A stretch of DNA of 6,298 bases, from positions 1 to 6,298 of the forward strand of contig JASHXM010000213.1 of assembly GCA_030043545.1 (NCBI GenBank), written 5' to 3'. Positions 1 through 5,947 of the stretch are shown here, one piece after another (the stretch's first letter is position 1; every line of letters starts with the position of its first letter). The notes under the pieces are model-generated. The model was not told the origin of the DNA, made no database searches, and saw only the letters and a program-made list of their open reading frames with translations. The DNA is from Thermoplasmata archaeon (GTDB lineage: Archaea; Thermoplasmatota; Thermoplasmata; Lutacidiplasmatales; UBA184). The translations under genes were made by a program, and so were the position numbers.

Positions 1-800
1 TAGCCGATCGCGCCCGGCGTCTTGGCGACGTACGCGGCGAGTCCCGAGTTCCCCGACTCCGCCTGTTCCGCGGTGACCTTCGGCCACGTCGGCTGGATCG
101 AGGTACCGACCGACGACGCCCACGCCGAACTGTTGTCGCTGAGGTAGTTCGTGAGGACGTACGTCGTCCCCGCCGCGTCGCTCCGGACGACGGGCACGAT
201 CGCCGTGGTGCTCCCGTTGAGGCCCGCGTTGTTGCCGGTGAGCAGCGTGTTGCCCCACGTCGTCACCGTCCCGGAGTAGATCGCGATCAGCTGAGTGGCG
301 TTGAGGTCGAGCGTTCCCGTGAATCCGGGGATGTTGGTCACGACCGCCACCGGGCCGCCCGTGACGGGCAGGGTGAGCGTCGTCCCCGGGAGGGCGGTCA
401 CCTGCGCGGAGGTGAGCGGCTCATCGGTGGCGGCGAAATCCTCGAGGTTCTGGGTGAAGCGCGTGATCCCGGTACCGGCCCCGTCCGATGTGTAGACGAG
501 CTGGTACGAGGAGTAGCTGCCGTCCCACTCCGACTCCCACTTGCTGATGAGCGGTAGGAGGAAGCTCGCGCCGGCGCCGTCGACCGTGTAGCTCTTCTTG
601 TGGGTGACCAGGCCGAACCAGCTCGTCTCGTAGCCGGCGCCGACGACGATCGCGGCGACCGCGACGACCACGACGGCGGAGAGGAGGGTACGGCGGCCCG
701 ACCGTCGCACGATCGGTCGGGTCGCCGAGGGGGGAGTCCCCGCGGGCGTCTCCGCGGAGGGGGGGGAAGGGGCCGCCGGGGGGTCGGTGGGGGAGCTCAT
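1..800 (-). CDS. pstS: PstS-like phosphate ABC transporter substrate-binding protein, membrane-anchored (3' end outside window)
   Basis: I translated this by hand from the ATG at 800. It reads without a stop to position 1, giving 266 codons plus two bases of a Tyr codon, so the C-terminal part is missing. PstS binds extracellular phosphate and hands it to the PstCAB importer. Family signatures are visible: VDGAGASFLLPLISKW (73-88), TSDGAGTGITRF (104-115), ATDEPLT (124-130), VTNIPG (154-159) and the phosphate-site stretch RSDAAGTTYVLTNYL (206-220), followed by GLAAYVAKTPGAIGY near the edge. The N-terminus has a Pro/Ala/Ser-rich cytosolic segment (1-27), a basic RRSGRR patch (32-37) and one hydrophobic helix (39-56). 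No Cys is visible, so this is not a lipoprotein; it is probably a signal-anchored protein, with a Tat-like signal as an alternative. GGAG lies 7 nt before the ATG, supporting that start. Transporter genes would be expected beyond the left edge. The family call is confident; phosphate specificity is inferred. Confidence 0.9.
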   Translation of the reverse strand, partial: MSSPTDPPAAPSPPSAETPAGTPPSATRPIVRRSGRRTLLSAVVVVAVAAIVVGAGYETSWFGLVTHKKSYTVDGAGASFLLPLISKWESEWDGSYSSYQLVYTSDGAGTGITRFTQNLEDFAATDEPLTSAQVTALPGTTLTLPVTGGPVAVVTNIPGFTGTLDLNATQLIAIYSGTVTTWGNTLLTGNNAGLNGSTTAIVPVVRSDAAGTTYVLTNYLSDNSSAWASSVGTSIQPTWPKVTAEQAESGNSGLAAYVAKTPGAIG

Positions 801-803
801 GGT

Positions 804-829
804 CGGGCTCCGGGGGAGCGCGGAGCCCG
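804..829 (-). promoter_or_regulatory. Hairpin in the pstS leader enclosing the Shine-Dalgarno
   Basis: A perfect 9-bp inverted repeat (CGGGCTCCG / CGGAGCCCG in mRNA sense) flanks an 8-nt loop and ends 3 nt before the pstS ATG. The 3' arm contains GGAG at 811-808, seven nt from the start codon, which is good Shine-Dalgarno spacing. Folding would hide the ribosome-binding site. The structure is seen directly; a regulatory role is inferred. In such GC-rich DNA, chance stems are not rare. Confidence 0.5.
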
Positions 830-927
830 GAGGGCGGCCCCGGTCATCGGGACGGTCGGACGGTCGGGATCGGCACGGAGGAGGCGACGTACCAGGTCGG
901 TCATCCGAACGGGCGACCCTGGGCCCG

Positions 928-936
928 CGATATAGG
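928..936. promoter_or_regulatory. Candidate TATA element in the pstS-cysC divergent intergenic region
   Basis: The 235-bp gap between the divergent genes is almost uniformly GC-rich; the only A/T island is cgatatagg. Read on the minus strand (CCTATATCG) it would start pstS mRNA near 906 and give a leader of about 105 nt, long enough to contain the hairpin at 804-829. Read on the plus strand it would start cysC mRNA near 958 with a leader of about 78 nt. The match to the archaeal TATA consensus is moderate and no clear BRE is visible. Apart from this, the hairpin, a two-copy 8-bp repeat at 850-865 and the candidate at 1005-1012, I see nothing else in the gap. Confidence 0.4.
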
Positions 937-1004
937 CGCCGCGAAACACGAAGTCCGGTCCGACGCGCGCGGAAACCGCGCACGTCGCCGCCCGGTGGGC
1001 AACG

Positions 1005-1012
1005 ACTTTCTA
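1005..1012 (+). promoter_or_regulatory. Weak candidate TATA box for leaderless cysC transcription
   Basis: The sequence actttcta is centred about 27 nt before the cysC ATG at 1036. That is nearly the same distance as the much clearer TTTATA box sits from the thermopsin ATG in this window, so transcription could start at or next to the ATG. The match is imperfect. A competing reading is a leadered mRNA, because gaggt at 1021-1025 lies 10 nt before the ATG and could act as a Shine-Dalgarno. Confidence 0.3.
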
Positions 1013-1035
1013 CCCGGGGCGAGGTCCCGCGGACG

Positions 1036-1578
1036 ATGGGGGGACCGGGGGCGACAGGCGGCGAAGGGTTCGTCGCCTGGATCGAGGGGATCCCGTGCGC
1101 CGGCAAGACGACCTTGTCCCGGGCGGTCGCCGAGCGGCTGCGCGCCGCCGGCCGGAAGGTCGAGGTCCTCGACGGGGACGAGATGCGGAAGATGTTCTCC
1201 CCCGAGCTTGGCTATTCCCGGAAGGACCGGGAGTTCCACGCGCGGCGCGTGAGCTACGTCGCGCGGATGCTCGCGCGCAACGGCGTCGGGGTGCTGGTCG
1301 CGATGATCACGCCGTACGAGACGTCGCGGCAGGCGGCCCGCAGCACGGTCGGCGAGCGGTTCGACGAGGTGTGGCTCAAGTGCCCGGTCGAGGTCTGCCA
1401 GCAGCGCGACACGAAGGGGATCTACCAGCGCTCGCGGACGGGCGGGACGAAGATCACGGGGGTCGACGACCCGTTCGAGGAGCCGCTCGCCCCGGAGCTC
1501 GTCGTCGACACGTCCCGGGATCCGGTCGCCACCTCGGCCCAGCGGATCCTCGACCACCTAGCCGCGCGCGGCTTCTGA
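1036..1578 (+). CDS. cysC: Adenylylsulfate (APS) kinase, CysC-like
   Basis: This 180-residue cytosolic P-loop kinase would phosphorylate the 3'-OH of APS with ATP to make PAPS, the donor for assimilatory sulfate reduction or sulfation. The Walker A loop is GIPCAGKTT (18-26), followed by LDGDEMR (45-51), LGYSRKDR (58-65) with RRV (70-72), ITPYETSR (91-98), CPVEVCQQRDTKGIYQR around 120-138, and TGVDDPFEEP. These align in order with E. coli CysC, and the length is normal for the stand-alone enzyme. The frame stays open back to 787, but ATG 1036 fits the family, leaving 12 residues before the first beta strand. Differences from E. coli CysC include Thr92 where E. coli has phosphorylatable Ser109, and His68 in place of the Asn of the ENIRR motif. 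No ATP sulfurylase or PAPS reductase gene is nearby, so the pathway destination is unknown. The gene converges on the thermopsin gene with a 31-bp gap. Confidence 0.93.
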   Translation: MGGPGATGGEGFVAWIEGIPCAGKTTLSRAVAERLRAAGRKVEVLDGDEMRKMFSPELGYSRKDREFHARRVSYVARMLARNGVGVLVAMITPYETSRQAARSTVGERFDEVWLKCPVEVCQQRDTKGIYQRSRTGGTKITGVDDPFEEPLAPELVVDTSRDPVATSAQRILDHLAARGF

Positions 1579-1584
1579 GCCCGG

Positions 1585-1607
1585 GGCGGTCCCTCGACGG
1601 GTCCGCC
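1585..1607. repeat. Inverted repeat between the convergent cysC and thermopsin genes
   Basis: The arms ggcggtccc (1585-1593) and gggtccgcc (1599-1607) pair with a single T-T mismatch around a 5-nt loop (tcgac). It fills most of the 31-bp gap and would fold in transcripts from both strands. No T tract follows on either side, so it lacks the usual archaeal U-rich termination signal. It may limit read-through or protect 3' ends, or may simply reflect high GC. Confidence 0.4.
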
Positions 1608-1609
1608 GT

Positions 1610-4600
1610 CTAGAATGGGTCGTCGCGCTCGACCGGTCGCGGGGGGCGGGGCGGCGGGGCCCGGCGTCGGCGGAGCAGGAGGACGACCCCCGCGAGGACG
1701 GCGATCGCCGCGCCGGCGCCGACCGCGATGAGGGTCCACGGAGGGGAGGCGGCGGGCGTCGTGGTGCTGCTCGAGAAGTCGACGGCGACCGCGACCGGTC
1801 CGTCCGCCACCGTCTCGTGGCCGCTCGACACGGACGCGGAGAAGCCCGACGGGCTGGTGATCGTGTACGAGTACGTCCCGTTCGGTTCCGGGAACGTGAG
1901 CGCCGAGCCGGTGGTGCTCTTCGACGTCGTGCCGTTGATCGTCACGGTCCACTGCGGGCTCCCCGTGAGCCCGTGCTCGGTGAACGTGATCAGGAACGTC
2001 GTCTGGCTCCAGACGATCGCCTTCGGGTTCACCGCCGCGCCGCTCACGCTGATCGTCCCGGAGCGGGCGAGCCCGCTCTCGGTCCACCCAGGGATCGCCG
2101 GGACCGAGTACGTGTACGGCCCGCCGCTCACGATGTAGAAGACGTTCGTCGCCGCCGTAGAGCTCTGCGGCACGCCGTTGAACGTGACCGACCACGACTT
2201 CGCGGCGGCCAGGCCGGTCTCGGAGAACGTCACCGCATACTGCTCGGTGAACGTGATCGTCTGCGTCCGATTGCCGGCGCCGAGGGCCGGAACGGTCCCG
2301 GACGGAGGCGTCGGGATGAAGTGGATCGGCGGGAGCACCGTGAAGGCGATCGGCTTCAACTCCGGTAGGTCCTCGCTCGGGATGTAGACGAGCGGGACGG
2401 TCGCCGTGTAGTTCGTCCCGAGGACGGCGAACCCCCACGGCGTCCCCGCGGGCAGCCCGACCTCGGCGAACTTGAGCCAGGTCCGCAGCTCCACGCCGCC
2501 CGGATCGTGGTCGACCGCGGCGGCGGAGTGGTTCGCGTAGGCGGTGTACGTCCCCGACGCCAGGTGGTCCGACCAGTAGTTGCCGTGCCCGGTGCTGCTG
2601 TTGAGGTAGACGTCGGTCCCGTTCGCCTCGATCTGGTCGTGGCCCGCCACGAACGTCCCGATCGTGCTGGCGCCGTTGTTCGCGACGAAGTTGTTCGAGT
2701 AGACGTGGTCCCGGGTGCCGTTGTCGATGTCGACGGCGTAGGAGGTGCACCCCTCGAACGTGCTGGCGGTGACGAGGGTCCCCGTGACGTTCCCCGTGAG
2801 GAGGGCGCCGAGCACGCTCCCGTAGACGAACGCAGCGGCGATCTCGTCGTCGACGCTCGCGTTGAGGACGAGCGACGTGTTGTCGTACCAGGTCTTGAGG
2901 TTCGAGAACGTCGAGCCGTTGACGTACTCCCCCCACACCGCGAACGGGTAGTCGTGGACCGTCACGTTCGAGATCGTCGCACCCGAGTCGTGAACGGCGA
3001 CCACGGCGGCGGCCGGGAGCGGCTCGTACGTGACCGCGGCGGGGATCAGGGAGACGTTCGCCGAGAGCGTCGCGTTCGTCGCGTTCACGAACTGCACGTG
3101 GAATGCCGTCGCGTTCGCGACCGCCGCCCCGAGCGAGAGGCCGCCGGCGGTCACGTCGGAGACGGTCCCGTTCGTCCCAAAGTCCCAGAGGAAGGCGTCC
3201 GACCCGCCGGTCGCGGCGAGGTCCGACGCGGCGAAGTTCGACGTGTTGTCGAAGTTGAGTCCGAGGCTTCCGAGGGTCGCGACGACGTTCGAGACCGCGA
3301 AGTCGCTCGCGAAGGAGGCGTTGAACGCGACCGAGCTCGCGCTCGCGGAGATCCCCGTGAACGTCCCTCCGGTCGAACGGTAGAGGAGGTCGATCGCCGT
3401 CGAGTGGTCGGTGGCGGACGCGTCCTTTACCGTCACCGCGGAGTCGTTGAGGAAGTCGAGCCCGAACGAGTGGTCCGTCACGTTGACCCCGACGACCGTC
3501 ACGCCGGTCGTGTTCTGCCACTCGCCGACGTACCCGCCATCGCTCGCGTTGATATCGGAGTCCCCGAGGACGCTCGAGTCGTTCGCCTCGAACCCGATCG
3601 ACGCCGCGATCGTCAGGTGGCGGACCGTCGCGGTCGTCACCCGGGCGAACACGACCGCCGTCGACGGGTGGGCGACCGGCGTGATGATCGTGGAGGTGTC
3701 GGTCACCCCCGTGACCGTGAGCCCGCTCGTGAGGTTCGCGATCACCCCGGTACTCCCGTTCGTGGCGGCCAGGTGGGCGACCCGGGCGTCCGTCGCGCCG
3801 TAGAGCCAGACCCCGAGCGACGGGATCCCGGCCGGGTCGGCGCCGTTCGCGGCGATCGAGGCGACCGAGGCGTGGGTCGAGTTGGCGATCGCGGCCGCCA
3901 CCGCCCCCGACCCGGCGTCGACCGAGTCGATCGTCGCCCCCGTCGACCGGACGGCCTCGACCCCGACCGCGTCCTGGGAGGCGACGACGTGGGAGGCGTT
4001 CGGGTCGGAGGTATCGTAGAACTCGATCCCCGGCGCGAGCCGGTAGCCGAGGTCGTAGAGGGTGGAGTTGCCTTCGATCGTCGTGTTGGCGACCGAGAAG
4101 TGCCCCGTGCCGTAGTAGAAGAAGTACCCTTGCGACCAACCGTCGATCGTCGTCGACGCGAGCGAGTAGGAGGAGAAGAACGAGAACGACGACGCCGATT
4201 GCGTCAGCCGGTCGAGCCGGACCGTTCCGTTGAGGTGGTCGGCAGCGAACAGGAGGAACGTCGGATAGTCGAAGTCGTTCACCCGAAGGAACGGCGGCGC
4301 GAGGGTCACCGTCGTGGTGTTGATCCAGAGGGTCGGACCGCGGAGGGGGGCGTAGCCGGTGTCCGTCACCTTGGCGGCGCCGAACGCTGCGAGCTGAGCG
4401 GCCCCGGCGAGGTAGATCGGGGCGTTGAGCGTCCCCGGCGACGACGAGAGGGTCAACGGCAGGGCGCCGGTCCCGTTGCCGACCACCTCGAGCGAACCGG
4501 TGAGGAATCCGTCGGCCCACGCCTCGAAGACGTAGGGGTTCCCGGCGACCGGTGCCGGCAGCCGGGCCGTGAGGAGTCCCGTCTGCGTGGTGGGCGCGTA

Positions 4601-5941
4601 GGTGAAGTTCGCGTGGACCAACGGCCGGGTCGACGACGACTTGTTCGTCGCGAACAGGAACGCGAACGTCGGGGAGACGGACAGGTCGGCGTCGATCCAG
4701 CCGTTCGGGGCCGACGGCCCCGTGGACTTGGAGGCGCTCGTGTTCCAGAGACCGTACAGGAACGACGGGCCGGCGGTGAGGTACTCGACCGGATGCGGTC
4801 GGTTCAGGTAGTAGGCGGAGAGGCCGGTCGCCGTCTCCCCGCTGTCGACCCCGTGGTCGTACGCCGAGCGGACGGAGTCATACCGGCCCGCCGTCTCGTT
4901 CCAGAACGCGAGCGTCGCGTTCCCGGACAGGGCGGCGAAGTTCGCGTTCGAACCGCCGCCGTTCCCCCCGAACACGAACTCGGAGTCGTACTCGTTGCCG
5001 AACGGGTCGTACGCCTTGCCGCTCACCTTGAGCGCGAGGTGCCCGGTGACGACCCCGTTGAACAGCACGCTGTCGAAGCTCTTGTGGACGGTCCCGGATC
5101 CGTTCGTGATCGAGTAGTTGAACGCCGCATCGGCGCGCGAGCCGTTCTCGAACACCGCCACGGAGAGGGTCAGGGAGAACGGGTAGGAGACCCGGAACAC
5201 GGGTCCCAGGTCGTAGTAGAACGTGCCCAGCGCGACCACGCCGCCCGCCCCGTGCGAGTAGATCGTGGACGGGGGCAGGACCGCCGTCGGCGAGGAGAAG
5301 TTCCAGATGTTGTCCTCCAGCTCGAGCTCGGTGCCGTTCAGGCTGGCGACGTTCTGGAGCCAGAACGTCCCGTTCGCGGCACCGGGATACGAGACGTTCA
5401 CCGCCACGGCGTTCAGCTGGAGGCTGGTCCAGTCCGGGGACGACTCGGTGGTAGGGTAGCCCGGACTGTATGCGGCGAAGGAGCTCACGTTGAGCGTCCC
5501 CTCGAACGACTTGGTCTCGTACTGGTACCGATCCCCGGATTTACCGATCCCCAGATCGGCGACCCCCATCGAAGCCGGCGAGACGAGCGGCTCCGGGGTC
5601 ACTCCGGCCGCGGGCGTCGGTCCGACATGGACGTACGGACTGGGTGGGAAGGCGTACCGCGACGGCACTCGGTCGGTTGAGATCGCGGCCGCGACCGAGC
5701 GAACGACCTTCGAAGCTACAAACCCGGGGGGGGGAGCGGGCGACGGGGAAGCGACGGGGGATCCGATCTCCGACGCGGGCGGCGCTGAGGTGGCGATGCT
5801 ACGTCCGGTCCCACCCATGGCCGGGGCGGCCGGAACCCCGCCGAGTCCCGCCACTCCCAGGCCCGCCGTTGGGAGAGTAAGGACGGCGACGACCGCGAGG
5901 GCGACCACGCCACTCAGCCGAACGGCCCCGCCGGCGCGCAT
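1610..5941 (-). CDS. Membrane-anchored thermopsin-family (A5) surface protein with NosD-like beta-helix and C-terminal repeats
   Basis: This 1443-residue protein faces the outside of the cell. In order it has: a signal peptide (hydrophobic 8-33); a Pro/Ala/Ser-rich proregion (about 34-117); a thermopsin domain (about 118-445) with ASMGVADLGIG (123-133), FWLQNVASLNG (193-203), EDNIWNFSS (209-217) and VFGGNGGGS (323-331); a linker; a right-handed beta-helix (about 600-1130) ending in the NosD-type YSNNFVANNG and GNYWSDH (1120-1126); three repeats of about 75 residues (1156-1390); a transmembrane helix (1402-1423); and a cytosolic tail starting RRRR and ending ERDDPF. Thermopsins are acid proteases without the classical pepsin D-T/S-G motif; catalytic residues cannot be assigned here by eye, so activity is inferred. 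I count about 47 N-glycosylation sequons and only one Cys (1065). ATG 5941 is chosen because the signal peptide follows at once and a TATA box lies about 28 nt upstream, implying a leaderless mRNA. It is much longer than the roughly 340-residue Sulfolobus thermopsin. Confidence 0.92.
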   Translation of the reverse strand: MRAGGAVRLSGVVALAVVAVLTLPTAGLGVAGLGGVPAAPAMGGTGRSIATSAPPASEIGSPVASPSPAPPPGFVASKVVRSVAAAISTDRVPSRYAFPPSPYVHVGPTPAAGVTPEPLVSPASMGVADLGIGKSGDRYQYETKSFEGTLNVSSFAAYSPGYPTTESSPDWTSLQLNAVAVNVSYPGAANGTFWLQNVASLNGTELELEDNIWNFSSPTAVLPPSTIYSHGAGGVVALGTFYYDLGPVFRVSYPFSLTLSVAVFENGSRADAAFNYSITNGSGTVHKSFDSVLFNGVVTGHLALKVSGKAYDPFGNEYDSEFVFGGNGGGSNANFAALSGNATLAFWNETAGRYDSVRSAYDHGVDSGETATGLSAYYLNRPHPVEYLTAGPSFLYGLWNTSASKSTGPSAPNGWIDADLSVSPTFAFLFATNKSSSTRPLVHANFTYAPTTQTGLLTARLPAPVAGNPYVFEAWADGFLTGSLEVVGNGTGALPLTLSSSPGTLNAPIYLAGAAQLAAFGAAKVTDTGYAPLRGPTLWINTTTVTLAPPFLRVNDFDYPTFLLFAADHLNGTVRLDRLTQSASSFSFFSSYSLASTTIDGWSQGYFFYYGTGHFSVANTTIEGNSTLYDLGYRLAPGIEFYDTSDPNASHVVASQDAVGVEAVRSTGATIDSVDAGSGAVAAAIANSTHASVASIAANGADPAGIPSLGVWLYGATDARVAHLAATNGSTGVIANLTSGLTVTGVTDTSTIITPVAHPSTAVVFARVTTATVRHLTIAASIGFEANDSSVLGDSDINASDGGYVGEWQNTTGVTVVGVNVTDHSFGLDFLNDSAVTVKDASATDHSTAIDLLYRSTGGTFTGISASASSVAFNASFASDFAVSNVVATLGSLGLNFDNTSNFAASDLAATGGSDAFLWDFGTNGTVSDVTAGGLSLGAAVANATAFHVQFVNATNATLSANVSLIPAAVTYEPLPAAAVVAVHDSGATISNVTVHDYPFAVWGEYVNGSTFSNLKTWYDNTSLVLNASVDDEIAAAFVYGSVLGALLTGNVTGTLVTASTFEGCTSYAVDIDNGTRDHVYSNNFVANNGASTIGTFVAGHDQIEANGTDVYLNSSTGHGNYWSDHLASGTYTAYANHSAAAVDHDPGGVELRTWLKFAEVGLPAGTPWGFAVLGTNYTATVPLVYIPSEDLPELKPIAFTVLPPIHFIPTPPSGTVPALGAGNRTQTITFTEQYAVTFSETGLAAAKSWSVTFNGVPQSSTAATNVFYIVSGGPYTYSVPAIPGWTESGLARSGTISVSGAAVNPKAIVWSQTTFLITFTEHGLTGSPQWTVTINGTTSKSTTGSALTFPEPNGTYSYTITSPSGFSASVSSGHETVADGPVAVAVDFSSSTTTPAASPPWTLIAVGAGAAIAVLAGVVLLLRRRRAPPPRPPRPVERDDPF
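1772..2476 (-). repeat. Three tandem protein repeat modules in the thermopsin-fusion stalk
   Basis: Residues 1156-1234, 1236-1310 and 1316-1390 each begin with a variant of F-x-E-x-G-L followed by W-x-V/F: LKFAEVGLPAGTPWGF, VTFSETGLAAAKSWSV and ITFTEHGLTGSPQWTV. Copies 2 and 3 then share NG near position 20 and a G-x-Y-x-Y stretch. Copy 1 is the most divergent and carries a Pro-rich insertion. The modules sit between the beta-helix and the membrane anchor, so a stalk role (probably Ig-like beta-sandwich domains) is inferred. Similar repeats are common in Thermoplasmata surface proteins. Confidence 0.8.
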
Positions 5942-5947
5942 GGGGCC

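Noticed and set aside
787..1035. Possible 83-residue N-terminal extension of CysC from an upstream in-frame ATG at 787
   Set aside because: The extension is low-complexity and Arg/Gly-rich, overlaps the pstS start and leader, and is absent from normal stand-alone APS kinases. ATG 1036 gives the expected length.
901..1557. Minus-strand open frame of 218 codons antisense to cysC
   Set aside because: It is the mirror of a GC-rich gene with intact kinase motifs; the translation shows no family features.
1585..1607. Calling the convergent inverted repeat a bidirectional intrinsic terminator
   Set aside because: No T-rich tract follows on either strand and the stem has a mismatch, so it is listed only as an inverted repeat.
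1422..4520. Minus-strand open frame of about 1032 codons overlapping the thermopsin gene and the end of cysC
   Set aside because: Arg-rich low-complexity translation in a shifted frame of a well-supported gene; it has no start signal and no domain.
2507..5680. Plus-strand open frame of about 1057 codons antisense to the thermopsin gene
   Set aside because: Its translation is Arg/Gly/Val/Asp-rich with no recognisable domain, as expected for an off-frame reading of GC-rich DNA. The opposite strand carries clear thermopsin, beta-helix and membrane-anchor signatures.
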